The notes under the pieces: generated by a model
What the model was told of the DNA's origin: nothing
What the model saw: only the letters and a program-made list of their open reading frames with translations
The model's database searches: none
From: Acidobacteriaceae bacterium
Lineage (GTDB): Bacteria > Acidobacteriota > Terriglobia > Terriglobales > Acidobacteriaceae
Direction of reading: 5' to 3'
Assembly: GCA_003151435.1 (NCBI GenBank)
Contig: PLXP01000185.1
Location: 25,224 to 80,669 of the forward strand
Length of the DNA: 55,446 nucleotides
Shown here: positions 16,979 to 26,442 of the stretch, in pieces
Numbering within the stretch: position 1 is the first letter of the stretch
Layout of the letters: each line of letters opens with the position of its first letter
Translations under genes and position numbers: made by a program

Positions 16979-18169
16979 CTATTCAGATTGGGGCCAGCAG
17001 AGGCTTGCGCCGGTGGCCTGTTGGGGTTTGTTCAGACAACGTGAGTAGAGATCGATCCAATGGTTCATGACAATGGAAATCCTGTAGCGCTGCGAGGTGT
17101 AGTTGCGTGCGGCCTTGCCCATCTCGCTGCGCTCCTGGGGCAGAGCTGTCATGACCTGGAACATTGCACGCGCGAGATGCAAGGGACTTTGCGGCGGAAC
17201 GATGTAGCCGGAAACATCGTGCTGCACAATCTCCCGGTTGCCGCCCGCATCAGTTGCCACCGTGACCAGTTCCATCGATGCAGCTTCAAGCAACGCCATC
17301 GAGAAACCTTCGAACTCCGACGACATCACGTAACCGTCGGCTGCGTTATAGAGGTCGCCAATGTCCTCGCGGGCTCCAAGGAAGCGCACTCGTTCGTCCA
17401 GTCCAAGTTGAGAACACTCGTCCCGCAACTCCGCTTCAAGCGGGCCGCTGCCGGCGATCAGCACGAGGTAGTTGACACCAGATAGCTTAGCCAGGGCACG
17501 AAGCAGCGTGGGATAGTCTTTCTGCTTCACGAGGCGGCCAACAGCGAGCCACACAAAGTTTGATCCGACCTGAAGCGCGGCGCGGGCTGCTTGTCTGCGT
17601 GCTTCTGAAGGGCAGAACTGGTCCGTGTCGATTCCGTTGGGGACCATTTCAAGTCTTGCTTCGGGCACCGCCCGCACCTTTACATACCGATCGAACGCGG
17701 CACGGCAGATGATAGTGGTTCGTGAAGCAAGACGATCTGTAAGCCGGTAGAGCAGTTCCTTGTAAGCTGTAGGTCCGCCCTGCTCCGATGTTTCGCGAAG
17801 GTTATGTACGGTGCAGATCAACGCCGACATGGGGCAGAAGAGGCGTGCGATTCGCCCCAGAATGTTGGCGTGAAACATGTGACAGTGCACGACGTCTGGG
17901 GAGAACGCCTTGACGATGCGGCGCAGCCTGAGAACTGCGCGCGGGTCGGGCATTCCTCTGGACATTCCGAGCGAGTGAACCTCGATCCCTAGCTGTTCCA
18001 GCTTCTCAACCCAGACTTCAGGGTTGATCATCGAGACTACACACACTTCCCATTTCCTATCTTTGAACTCGGATGCGAGCCGCACAACCTGAGTCTCTGC
18101 GCCCCCGAAGGTCAGATTGGTCACCAGCATCAGAACTTTGCCGGGTGCGTGTATGCTTGCTGAACTCAT
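16979..18169 (-). CDS. Family 4 glycosyltransferase
   Basis: 396 aa GT-B enzyme. Motifs: VLMLVTNLTFGGAETQVVRL near the start, VVHCHMFHANILGRIARLF, NFVWLAVGRLVKQKDYPTLL and the EX7E-like EFEGFSMALLEAASMELV. Typical of cytoplasmic EPS repeat-unit glycosyltransferases. 15 bp upstream of the next glycosyltransferase gene. Behind it lies a 297-bp gap to the fused acyltransferase-glycosyltransferase gene, with a small plus-strand gene, so a separate promoter may start here. Confidence 0.92.
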   Translation of the reverse strand: MSSASIHAPGKVLMLVTNLTFGGAETQVVRLASEFKDRKWEVCVVSMINPEVWVEKLEQLGIEVHSLGMSRGMPDPRAVLRLRRIVKAFSPDVVHCHMFHANILGRIARLFCPMSALICTVHNLRETSEQGGPTAYKELLYRLTDRLASRTTIICRAAFDRYVKVRAVPEARLEMVPNGIDTDQFCPSEARRQAARAALQVGSNFVWLAVGRLVKQKDYPTLLRALAKLSGVNYLVLIAGSGPLEAELRDECSQLGLDERVRFLGAREDIGDLYNAADGYVMSSEFEGFSMALLEAASMELVTVATDAGGNREIVQHDVSGYIVPPQSPLHLARAMFQVMTALPQERSEMGKAARNYTSQRYRISIVMNHWIDLYSRCLNKPQQATGASLCWPQSE

Positions 18170-18314
18170 CTATCCCTCCCTTTACTACTCCTCGTCACGA
18201 TGTGCGCTTGCGGCTCCCTCCCTTTCTTGCGCCGTGCCGGTTCAGGGCGCAGGATGCGCTATTCTGTACCCGCGCGGATGAACTGCCGCAATGGATTTCG
18301 GGAGAAGAGTGGCT

Positions 18315-18530
18315 ATGAACCGAACGAGAAAGAAACTTGTTATCTGGTCGGTATTTGCAGGAGTGTTCCTTCTGTTGCTGATCCTGATCTGGTATCTGTT
18401 CCACATCGAGCCGGCCGGGCGTCCGGATTACTCGTTGGAACGGAGACAGACGATCGTTCCTGCTGTTCAGGCACTGCCCTCGGCCGCCGATGCGCAAAGT
18501 CCCGAGGGAAGTTCCGAAAGGGATTCGTAA
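18315..18530 (+). CDS. Small single-span membrane protein of unknown function
   Basis: 71 aa from ATG 18315: a positively charged head (MNRTRKKLV), one strong membrane helix (about residues 9-29, WSVFAGVFLLLLILIWYLF) and a 40-residue polar tail. The charge distribution predicts the head inside and the tail outside. It is the only plus-strand gene within the EPS cluster and its last 64 bp overlap the 3' end of the fused gene at 18467 on the other strand. GGAGAAGAG lies upstream, a little far from the ATG. No family recognised. Confidence 0.45.
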   Translation: MNRTRKKLVIWSVFAGVFLLLLILIWYLFHIEPAGRPDYSLERRQTIVPAVQALPSAADAQSPEGSSERDS

Positions 18531-20929
18531 ACCTCGCGAGTCTGGATGGCAACCTTGGGCCAGCCACACTCTTGCAACACCCAGTTCATTCCAGCCCTGC
18601 CCATTTCCTCGAGGCGCTGGGGCCCTAAATCGACTGCCTTGCGGATCGTGTCTTCGACTGCGTCCAGTGTGGCCGACTCGATTCGCAAGCCTCCCTGCGA
18701 ATCGGTCAACAACTGACCGAGTCCGCCGGCCGGCGTCGTCAGCACCGGGCGGCCGTTGGCAAGGGCCATGAATGCCACTCCGCTGTCGGAATGAAAATCA
18801 CCGTAGGGCAGAATGAAGCAATGATTCGCTGAGAAAAGTGCAGGCAGTTCCTGATCCGGAATAAACCTTTCGATAAGGTGGATTGGCTCCGGGCACTGTT
18901 CGATCAGCTTTCGGCAGTTGTCCCAGTAATCCTGTTCCTTGCGATTCAGCACGCGCCCCGCAACCGTCAGCCGAACGCCGACACCCTGTTGGTAAAGGCG
19001 CTGCACGGCTTGAATCGCGAGATGCGGCCCCTTGTTTTCACGCAGGGCGCCGAACATCAGCACCTCGAGCTGCTCTGACTTCGGCGTCGGTAGTGCTCCC
19101 GTTCCCAACTCGTAGGGTCCGTGCACAATCACCCGTACTTTCTCGGGATCGACCTGGAAGATTCCGAGAATCGTGCGCCTGCCTGCTTCACTGTGCACCA
19201 GGATCACATCACTGACTTTGTACATCCAGGCAAGTGCTCCGCGTTCAATCCAGCGAAGCTTTGGGCTCAGCAGCCATTTGTGGGGCACAGGATCGTGCGC
19301 GGTGAATACCACGTTGCATGTCCGAATCCACGCGCAGGCAAAGAACAGTGCGGCGAAAGGAAGGTGCATGGCGTATTGAAAATGGACCACGTCGCTCTTT
19401 CGAGTCGCAGTAAACAGCACCCAGCACGATGAGAAGAGGAACACGCCATTTCTCCACAGTTTTCCAAGCATCCCGAGGCGCGGTTCGATCTTTCGTGGGG
19501 CGCTCAGGTGGACGGTGACTAGCGGATTGCTCTCGAACTCAGGAAGTGCCTGGTGGTCAGAGGGACAGACGAGGTGTACATGCACACCATCAGCCGTCAA
19601 GGCGCGGAGCATTCCAGAGACGTACAGCGCGGGAGACGACGTCGGCTCCGGTGTATGAACAAAAATTCGCGGGCCGGACTGAGCCGCATCGCTTGCAGGA
19701 ATGGTATGCACGGTCAGGGGCTCCTTTCGAGGAAGCTGGGCCGCAGTTGAACGCGCAGCTGCCGCTGTGGGCTGATATTCGAAGTATTTCTTGAGTCGAA
19801 GGAAGCGCTTCTCGATCAATTCCCAGCTGAGCCATGCAAAAGCGCAGCTCGGCAAGGCGATGGCGGCGAAGCGCACAATTGCGGCAGGAAACGTATTGAC
19901 CTGGAGAGAGTGCGGGGCCTTTGTTTCGTATATAGCGAGCAAGGCGGGATGAATGATGTAGAGGGCATAGCTATGGCGGCCGAACCAGGCGAGCACCGGA
20001 CTGGAGACAGTGCGGGCCAATTGGCCCTTGCTTGCTACACACGCCAGGATGAAGACCGCGCAGACGATTCCGACCGCGGAGTAGCCAAGAACCACTGTGT
20101 TGACATCTTCATAAAGAATGAAGCCGTGGCGAATGCTGATAAGCGCCAGGAATGCAGTGGCGCAGGCGGCCGCCACCAAATACAGAATTCTGAATTTGAT
20201 AAAGTCGGCGCCTTCCCTCACGAGGATGGCGGCGATAGCCCCGTAGAGCAGTGAGTCCATGCGTGTGAATGTGAACTCGCGCACAGCCCAGGGCGTGGAA
20301 CCGGCCGCAAGCAACAGGAAGCGAAGCACGGGTTCGAGAACGCAGACGGCCACGCAAATGCGGAGAAGCAATTTCCGTGAAGAGAAGAACACGATAAGCG
20401 GCCAGAACCAGTAAAACTGTTCCTCGACGGCGAGCGTCCAGAAGTGTCCGAACCCCGGAAGCGCGTGCGAGCCGCGGGCCTGGAAGTAGTTCTGGAGATA
20501 GAGCCAGAGCCAAATCTGATGTTGGCGCAACTGGGTGTACATCTCCGGCAGGTGAGAGCCCGCTATCAATGGCAAGATCACCAGCGCGATCGTAAGTACC
20601 GCGTAGTACAGCGGCATGATGCGGAGCGACCGCCGCGCATAGAAGTTACGGAAGTATCCCTGCTGCCCTTTTGAATCCAGAAGAATGCCGGTAATGAGGA
20701 AGCCCGACAGAACGAAGAAGAGGTCCACGCCGGCCCAGCTTGAGTCCTGAAAAAAGCGCCATACTGAAACTGCCGGATTGAGCGGAGTAGAAATCCGCAG
20801 AGTATGAAAGGCGAGAACGCTGAGGATCGCAATGCCGCGAATGCCGTCCAGAGTGGCCGATCGGCTTCCGAACGGCACGGCACTTTCGGCTGCGGCGTAC
20901 GAAGTCTTTTTCTCGGTCATAAGTTTCAT
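18467..20929 (-). CDS. Fusion protein: acyltransferase-3 membrane domain plus GT-B glycosyltransferase
   Basis: 820 aa. Residues about 25-390 are an OafA/acyltransferase-3 integral membrane enzyme (TLDGIRGIAILSVLAFHTLR, DLFFVLSGFLITGILLDS, FGHFWTLAVEEQFYWFWPL) with about ten spans. After a Thr/Ala/Pro-rich linker (about 390-420), residues 420-805 are a GT-B glycosyltransferase (FTAHDPVPHKW, FGALRENKGPHLAIQAVQ, FILPYGDFHSDSGVAFMAL). The pair would add a sugar and O-acylate the same lipid-linked intermediate at the membrane. The glycosyltransferase half is clearly paralogous to the separate protein encoded at 21003, next door. The reading frame is continuous, so this is a true fusion. Confidence 0.9.
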   Translation of the reverse strand: MKLMTEKKTSYAAAESAVPFGSRSATLDGIRGIAILSVLAFHTLRISTPLNPAVSVWRFFQDSSWAGVDLFFVLSGFLITGILLDSKGQQGYFRNFYARRSLRIMPLYYAVLTIALVILPLIAGSHLPEMYTQLRQHQIWLWLYLQNYFQARGSHALPGFGHFWTLAVEEQFYWFWPLIVFFSSRKLLLRICVAVCVLEPVLRFLLLAAGSTPWAVREFTFTRMDSLLYGAIAAILVREGADFIKFRILYLVAAACATAFLALISIRHGFILYEDVNTVVLGYSAVGIVCAVFILACVASKGQLARTVSSPVLAWFGRHSYALYIIHPALLAIYETKAPHSLQVNTFPAAIVRFAAIALPSCAFAWLSWELIEKRFLRLKKYFEYQPTAAAARSTAAQLPRKEPLTVHTIPASDAAQSGPRIFVHTPEPTSSPALYVSGMLRALTADGVHVHLVCPSDHQALPEFESNPLVTVHLSAPRKIEPRLGMLGKLWRNGVFLFSSCWVLFTATRKSDVVHFQYAMHLPFAALFFACAWIRTCNVVFTAHDPVPHKWLLSPKLRWIERGALAWMYKVSDVILVHSEAGRRTILGIFQVDPEKVRVIVHGPYELGTGALPTPKSEQLEVLMFGALRENKGPHLAIQAVQRLYQQGVGVRLTVAGRVLNRKEQDYWDNCRKLIEQCPEPIHLIERFIPDQELPALFSANHCFILPYGDFHSDSGVAFMALANGRPVLTTPAGGLGQLLTDSQGGLRIESATLDAVEDTIRKAVDLGPQRLEEMGRAGMNWVLQECGWPKVAIQTREVYESLSELPSGLCASAAEGSA

Positions 20930-21002
20930 GGTCCCTTTGGAGATCGCCTCATGCCTGGGTTAGCGCACGGGGTTCTTATGGTGGGTGAATCTCAGATCTG
21001 AT

Positions 21003-22280
21003 TTAACGGTCCTGCCCAATGGCTGGGCGGGAGTCGAGGCCGCTTACCGCCGTGCGACCTGGTCCATGATGGATATGGAAATAGAGATCGATGGTGCGCT
21101 TCGCGACCGTGTTCCATGACCGCGCGGCGCACAGCTTGCGCTCTCCGGTTTCGCCCATCTGCCGCAGCCGTTCGTGTCCTGCTTCCGCAGCGATTCGAAT
21201 CGCGGCCATCACGCCAGTGACGTCGACGGTTGAGATACCGATGCCGCACTCGAACTGATCGATCATCTCCCCGAGTCCACCCGCCGTCGTAGCCAGGATC
21301 GGACGCCTGTGTGATACGGCCAGCGCGGCCACGCCACTCTCAGAGAAGAAATCGGTGTAAGGAAGAATCAGCGCGTGGTGCCTGGCGAACAGCGATGGAA
21401 TATCTGCATCCGCCACAAACCCTTCTGAGACTTCGATTCCCTCGGGATCATTCTCGATCATCTGCATGCAGCGCTTCCAGTATTGCGTTTCAGCCGCGGT
21501 ATATAACTTACCGCTGATCGTGAGCCGAACCGGGATGGAGAGCTGCCCCCGGAGCTTCTGCACCGCCTCGATGGCATAGTGGAGGCCCTTGTTCTCGCGG
21601 ATTCCTCCGAAAGCCAGTAGCCGCAGGCAGTCAAATTCCGGGTACTTCGATTCGCGTTGATTGTCGGGGTCGGCTCCGTGGGGAATGGTGTGAACGCGAT
21701 CCCTGGGTACATGAAAAAGGTCCAGCAGAACGCGCTTGCCGCGGGCGTTGTGCACTACGATTGCATCCGCAGACTGATAGGCCCAGCCGAGCATCCGGCG
21801 TTCCATGCCTTGCAGGAACTTGGGAAAGCGCCACCGATGAGGAAGCGGGTCGTGAGCGGTGAGAATGATCGATGCGCCGTGCAGGCGCACCAGCCGGTAA
21901 AAGATAAACCCAAGCGGAAGATGCAGCGGATTTTGAAAATGCACGATGTCGCCGGGGCGCGTTACATCGTATTGCGTGCGCGCCGCGCTTGCCATAAAGC
22001 GGAGATTGCGAAGGATGCGCCGCAGCAGGCTAGCGCTACTGACATCACGTTCAGGCGAGTACACCAGCTTGCCATTCGCCTGCAGGATTGATTCGGAGTA
22101 TGCAAAGTTCGCGGGGCAGAGAAGCACCACATTGCACCCCGCACGCGCGAGCGCAATAACCAGTTCCGCGGCATATTTCGCGGCGCCGTCCCTGGGCTCT
22201 GGAGTGCAAACGATCACCTTCGGGTTGTTGCCAATCGCACAATCGTTTTGCATTTCAGCTTCATCTCCGAATAATGTCAT
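21003..22280 (-). CDS. GT-B glycosyltransferase, stand-alone paralogue of the fused domain
   Basis: 425 aa. Shows KVIVCTPEPRDGAAKYAAEL near the start, then ILTAHDPLPHRWRFPKFLQG, FGGIRENKGLHYAIEAVQKL and ALILPYTDFFSESGVAALAV. The same motifs in the same order make up the C-terminal half of the protein at 18467, so one arose from the other by duplication. Cytoplasmic repeat-unit assembly enzyme with unknown donor. The gap to the stand-alone acyltransferase upstream is 32 bp and to the fused gene downstream 73 bp, so all three are probably co-transcribed. Confidence 0.9.
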   Translation of the reverse strand: MTLFGDEAEMQNDCAIGNNPKVIVCTPEPRDGAAKYAAELVIALARAGCNVVLLCPANFAYSESILQANGKLVYSPERDVSSASLLRRILRNLRFMASAARTQYDVTRPGDIVHFQNPLHLPLGFIFYRLVRLHGASIILTAHDPLPHRWRFPKFLQGMERRMLGWAYQSADAIVVHNARGKRVLLDLFHVPRDRVHTIPHGADPDNQRESKYPEFDCLRLLAFGGIRENKGLHYAIEAVQKLRGQLSIPVRLTISGKLYTAAETQYWKRCMQMIENDPEGIEVSEGFVADADIPSLFARHHALILPYTDFFSESGVAALAVSHRRPILATTAGGLGEMIDQFECGIGISTVDVTGVMAAIRIAAEAGHERLRQMGETGERKLCAARSWNTVAKRTIDLYFHIHHGPGRTAVSGLDSRPAIGQDR

Positions 22281-22312
22281 AAGGTCTATTTCGCACGACG
22301 CAGCGCAGGAGG

Positions 22313-23476
22313 TCAGGCCACAGTTTCCTGAGGAGCAGGCTGCACCAGAGATCCGGCAGTTCTATCTTCGTGAGGAGCAGAGAGTCCAGCGACCACCTTG
22401 CGAGAAAGCTGGCGGCCTATGTCGATTCCCCATTTCTCAATGGGGCGCAGCGCAATTGCCGCACCATATGAGCAGACTGTCGTGATGACAAGGGCGATTG
22501 CCCACTGCCCGGTAGTGCTCAATTGAGTCTTCGTCAGAAGGAAATATGCGATGGGGCGCAGGATGAGCAAGTGTGTGAGGTAAACGCTGTAGCTGGCGTC
22601 TGCCATGAACTTTGCCGCTCTGCATGACAGCACTCGCCGTGCGGCGTCAGCCAAGCCTCCCAGTAAGATTCGTTTCTGCGCGAAGAGGATCCATGCAAAT
22701 ACAAACACCAGAATGATGTCGTGCGGATCTCGCGAAATTACGGCGAGAAGGCATCCAAGAAGAATCCAGCGAAGCTGCGGCTTTTGATTTGCAATGAATG
22801 TTCCCGCCCAGACCATGCCGATGACAAACCAGAGCAGGCTCATCGGGAGAGGTGAGGGCTGCGAGAACATGTGCGCATAGCCGAGCGCGGAAGAGTTGGC
22901 AGCCAGCCATATCGCTGTCGCCATCGCGGAAAATGCTACCCACCCGAATCGCAGCACGAACAACATGAGAAACGGAAACACAAGGTAGAACTGCATCTCG
23001 AGACTGATGCTCCAGTCAGGGAGAGGAAGAGAAGCATGGAATCGTGGCAGAAGTCCGAAGGCGTAGCTCAAATGAGAGAGCACGTTGGACAGATCAACAG
23101 GTACAACCGGCGCCAAGGTATTCGCTACGGACAGAATTGCGGAGCTAGCTTGTGCCCAGTACGCGTACAGGCCGAGCATAGCGAATGAGGGAATCAAGAG
23201 CAGGTAATATAGAGGGCTGATGCGAAAGTATCTGCGAATGTAGAACGCCGACCAGGTTCTCCACGACGTCCAGGGTTCCTTTGGGGCGCGGAGCACGTAA
23301 TGCCATGTCATCAAAAAGCCGGAGAGAAGCATGAAGCCATCGACGGCGTAGTGCGCCGACCGGAGCACCGGCACGCTCTCCATCCCAGTGGAATGGGACA
23401 CGTGTCCGAACAGTACCCAGTAGGCCATCAGACCTCTCAGCCCGTCCAGTGGTCCCAGATGCTTTTGCTCTTTCAT
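22313..23476 (-). CDS. Acyltransferase-3 family membrane protein
   Basis: 387 aa. O-acyltransferase of the OafA/NodX type, modifying polysaccharide sugars with acetyl or similar groups. MKEQKHLGPLDGLRGLMAYW carries the family LDGLRG motif, followed by DGFMLLSGFLMTW and about ten hydrophobic spans. ATG 23476 is preceded by AGGAGC at 7 nt; the frame is open 125 codons further, but that part is antisense to the polymerase gene side and non-coding in look. It differs in sequence from the acyltransferase half of the fused protein, so it probably targets another position. Confidence 0.9.
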   Translation of the reverse strand: MKEQKHLGPLDGLRGLMAYWVLFGHVSHSTGMESVPVLRSAHYAVDGFMLLSGFLMTWHYVLRAPKEPWTSWRTWSAFYIRRYFRISPLYYLLLIPSFAMLGLYAYWAQASSAILSVANTLAPVVPVDLSNVLSHLSYAFGLLPRFHASLPLPDWSISLEMQFYLVFPFLMLFVLRFGWVAFSAMATAIWLAANSSALGYAHMFSQPSPLPMSLLWFVIGMVWAGTFIANQKPQLRWILLGCLLAVISRDPHDIILVFVFAWILFAQKRILLGGLADAARRVLSCRAAKFMADASYSVYLTHLLILRPIAYFLLTKTQLSTTGQWAIALVITTVCSYGAAIALRPIEKWGIDIGRQLSRKVVAGLSAPHEDRTAGSLVQPAPQETVA

Positions 23477-23492
23477 CAGACAAGCTCCTGAA

Positions 23493-24857
23493 TCAGTCAG
23501 CTCCAAGCGCCGGCTCGCCAGCGGTTTGGATTGGTGTTGGTTTCCTTCTGGGCCGGTTCTGCATGGCCCACGCAATGGCGGAACTCCGCTGTACTTCGGT
23601 GGCCGCGCGAACGTAATCTTCTTCGTACGACATGCGACTGATGATGACCGCCAACAAGATGTATGCGAGGTAGTCAGCCGGCTCCTGAAAGCTACCAAAC
23701 AGCCCCGGTATTTCCACATTCGCTCGCAGCGTGAGGAAAAGGCCGGCGAAAAGTGCCCACTTGCCCCCCGTCCATGTGTAGGATTTGTTGAAAGCGAGCT
23801 TCCACCCGGTGCGCACAAGGAAGAAGTACAGCGTGAATACAACGGAGGCACCCACCACGCCCTGTTCAGCCAAGGCTGTCATGTACTCGTTGTGGTAGCC
23901 GCCTGCGATGTGTTCAGACAGAGAGCGAGTCAGCGCATATTCGCCCGGCAGACGCGAGACCAGGTCATCCTTCCACGATAGAAAGCCGTATCCCATGAGG
24001 GGGCGCTCCAGAAACTTCTGGCTTGCAGCTCGCCACAGATCCCAACGTCCTTCCGTGAATGCCGTGATGGCACGGCTGTTCAAGAAGATCATGACCGCCA
24101 GCACGCCAACCACGCCGACCATCAGCATCATCCATCCGAAGACGCGCTTCGAAATGTCAGCACTTCGGATCCAGCTGAAGATCCAAAGGACAATCGCCGT
24201 GATCAGGCCAACGCCGAGAATGGCGCGCGACCCAGTGAGCGTCGATCCAACGATAACGAGAAAGATCCCCGCAGCCCACAGCCAGCGCGTCATCGGCAGG
24301 ATGCATACCGCACAGAGATAAGAGACGATTGCCGCGAAAGGGATCGTGTTCAGGGGCACGTTCTGCTTTTCCGCCAGTCCCTTCAACGCTCGCGCCGAAG
24401 TGTAGGTCGGCAACACGGGGCCCATCATGTGCAGGTAAACATAGACGATATAGAGCCCAATGAAGACACTGGCGAGTGCCATCCATTTCCCGAGAGTCTG
24501 CGCGGTTGGCCCATGGCGCAGCGCGCGAACCATCAGGAGCGCAAATAGCTGGATCAGGACAAGCTTGAACCATTCCGCCAAGGCTGTCATGGGATCGTCT
24601 GCCGCGATGCTGGTGACCAGCAATGTCAATGCCATGAGACCGAACACTTTGATGAGGCTGAACTCTGCGCGGGTCAGCGGTTGGCCCATGAGGCAAACGC
24701 CCATCACCAGGGCGGCGACGAGCATCACGGGCCGCAAAGCCATGGCGAGGAGATCTGTGTTGATTGCGTACAACGGCCAATAGACAGCGAGGATTAGCGG
24801 GATGCCGGCGGCAAGGGCTTTCACCACCAGCGATGCTGCGTTCGCATTTCTCATCAT
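23493..24857 (-). CDS. O-antigen ligase / Wzy-type polymerase family protein
   Basis: 454 aa integral membrane protein with ten or more spans. The Wzy_C/WaaL signature region lies at about residues 200-360, with GSRAILGVGLITAIVLWIF and a large periplasmic loop ending HIAGGYHNEYMTALAEQGVV (the H...E pattern typical of the family). In an EPS locus with Wzx- and Wzc-type partners it most likely polymerises repeat units at the periplasmic face rather than acting as an LPS ligase. Its start overlaps the flippase stop by 4 bp. Confidence 0.88.
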   Translation of the reverse strand: MMRNANAASLVVKALAAGIPLILAVYWPLYAINTDLLAMALRPVMLVAALVMGVCLMGQPLTRAEFSLIKVFGLMALTLLVTSIAADDPMTALAEWFKLVLIQLFALLMVRALRHGPTAQTLGKWMALASVFIGLYIVYVYLHMMGPVLPTYTSARALKGLAEKQNVPLNTIPFAAIVSYLCAVCILPMTRWLWAAGIFLVIVGSTLTGSRAILGVGLITAIVLWIFSWIRSADISKRVFGWMMLMVGVVGVLAVMIFLNSRAITAFTEGRWDLWRAASQKFLERPLMGYGFLSWKDDLVSRLPGEYALTRSLSEHIAGGYHNEYMTALAEQGVVGASVVFTLYFFLVRTGWKLAFNKSYTWTGGKWALFAGLFLTLRANVEIPGLFGSFQEPADYLAYILLAVIISRMSYEEDYVRAATEVQRSSAIAWAMQNRPRRKPTPIQTAGEPALGAD

Positions 24858-26215
24858 GCTACCTCGGTGAGTGCTTCGAACTCAGCGGCGGTCTTCGCAA
24901 TCTGTTCCCGGCTCGCGGTCAGGCACGTTCTAAGATTCAGCAGGAGCGAACATCCTTCCGCGCCTACGGAGCACCAGATGATCCAAGAGGCGTCGAAACG
25001 CCCCGTTACCACGATGCGGAGCAGGTTGGCCGCCACGTACGCGAAAATCTGCTGCCGCACATACACCGACCCACGCGTGAGGATGAAGAGATAACGAGCC
25101 AGCACGGCGTTGATTGACATCACCACCATGTAAGCGATCCATGCGGGCATCAAGCTGGCAACAGTCTGCAAGGCGGTGTCCTGAAACTTGCCATGCATAT
25201 AGACCAGCCGGATGATGGGATAGCGGAACAGAAAGAGCGGCAGAGCGACCGCAACCATCAATACCACCACGATGACAAACCAGCGACGAAATGCGGCTGG
25301 TCTTTCGTCGTCGCTGACAGTGCAGAGCCGGCCCTGCACCAATTGGCCAAGCGGCATGCCCAGCAGCGTGTAACCAAGCGTGGCGATGCGCATGGCGCAA
25401 GTGTTCGCGGAGATAACTCCGGTGCCAGTCTGCGAAAGAAAGTAGATGAGCAGAAACTGATTGGCGGCGAATCCGCAATTCTCAACCGACGAGGCGCCTA
25501 GCTGGCGCAGAAAAGCGCGAAATTGCAAATCGCGCCAGATGGCGAGCGACGAAACGTTGAGTCTGGGCATTGGCTGCGATAAGACGATCCGCACCAGTGA
25601 GTAGGCCCCGACGATTACGAATCCCAGCGTCATCGAGATGGGCAAGCTGAGATTGTTAAGCCGCCCGATGGCGTACAAGCCAAACAAGGTTACCGTCATG
25701 AGCAGGTAAGGAAACCCCGTCATGCTCATGGCCCACAGATTGTGCCCGCGTGCCGTGCAGATTGAGGCCCAGATGCCAATCAGCGTGATAGGCGCAAAGC
25801 AGAGGCTGAGGAGGACCACCGTGGTGTGTACGTCGATCGAGTTCTGAATGTGCAGAGTGCCAACGAGCCACGATGAGCCCAGCGACATGAGCACTGTCAG
25901 CGCCGTTCCAGCCAGGAAGCACCAGATCAGCAGCCCGGGAATCCATGCAGCCGTCTCGTTGTTTCGCTTGCGCGCCTGCAGGTATGCGGGTACGAATGCC
26001 AGCGCGAACGCGCCGTACATATATGTTGCGAGCGTGATGGGAAACTGCTGCAGTGCGAAGTACGCGTCCGTGATTGCAGACAGTCCGAAGCGCGCTGCGA
26101 TGAAAGCCTCACGCGCAAACGCAGCGATCTTGAAGATGCCGGACACTCCCAGTGCCAGGCCAATCAAGATCATGGTACTGACCCGCCCGCGGGAGAAGAC
26201 CTTCTTGATCTTCAT
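24854..26215 (-). CDS. MurJ/Wzx-like lipid-linked oligosaccharide flippase
   Basis: 453 aa, 12-14 hydrophobic spans. The N-terminal region (FKIAAFAREAFIAARFGLSA, DAYFALQQFPITL) has the MVF/MurJ pattern of A-R-E plus a following D-A-Y/F, characteristic of the MOP flippase superfamily. Here it would turn the lipid-linked EPS repeat from the inner to the outer face of the cytoplasmic membrane. MurJ itself is usually over 500 aa and near division genes, so a polysaccharide role is preferred. Coupled to the polymerase gene by ATGA. Confidence 0.85.
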   Translation of the reverse strand: MKIKKVFSRGRVSTMILIGLALGVSGIFKIAAFAREAFIAARFGLSAITDAYFALQQFPITLATYMYGAFALAFVPAYLQARKRNNETAAWIPGLLIWCFLAGTALTVLMSLGSSWLVGTLHIQNSIDVHTTVVLLSLCFAPITLIGIWASICTARGHNLWAMSMTGFPYLLMTVTLFGLYAIGRLNNLSLPISMTLGFVIVGAYSLVRIVLSQPMPRLNVSSLAIWRDLQFRAFLRQLGASSVENCGFAANQFLLIYFLSQTGTGVISANTCAMRIATLGYTLLGMPLGQLVQGRLCTVSDDERPAAFRRWFVIVVVLMVAVALPLFLFRYPIIRLVYMHGKFQDTALQTVASLMPAWIAYMVVMSINAVLARYLFILTRGSVYVRQQIFAYVAANLLRIVVTGRFDASWIIWCSVGAEGCSLLLNLRTCLTASREQIAKTAAEFEALTEVA

Positions 26216-26399
26216 TTCGATGTCGTCTCCTGGTTTGAGTGGGGAAACTTACTGATCGCTTCACACGCTGAAGGAAGCTGGATGGTTCGCGTCTAAAATA
26301 CAAGGCGATCAGGATGATGCGATTTGTGCAGATCACCGGGTACTGCGCTCTTCCATTGTTGGAGTTCAGAGAGGGGCGCCGCGGTTTACAAGCCGCCTT

Positions 26400-26420
26400 G
26401 GTGGGGATGGTTACCCCACC
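26400..26420 (-). terminator. Hairpin between kinase and flippase genes, possible attenuator
   Basis: GGTGGGG (26400-26406) and CCCCACC (26414-26420) form a 7-bp GC-rich stem with a 7-nt loop, 23 bp past the kinase stop on the transcribed strand. A second smaller stem (GCGG/CCGC) follows. There is no T-run, so it is at best a weak terminator or pause site. It sits in the only long gap (227 bp) among the first genes of the operon. Confidence 0.4.
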
Positions 26421-26442
26421 CCGCAGCACCACATCTGGTTTG

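Noticed and set aside
26400..26420. Full rho-independent terminator ending the kinase transcript
   Set aside because: No T-run follows the stem on the transcribed strand and the flippase and later genes need the same transcript; kept only as a weak attenuator candidate.
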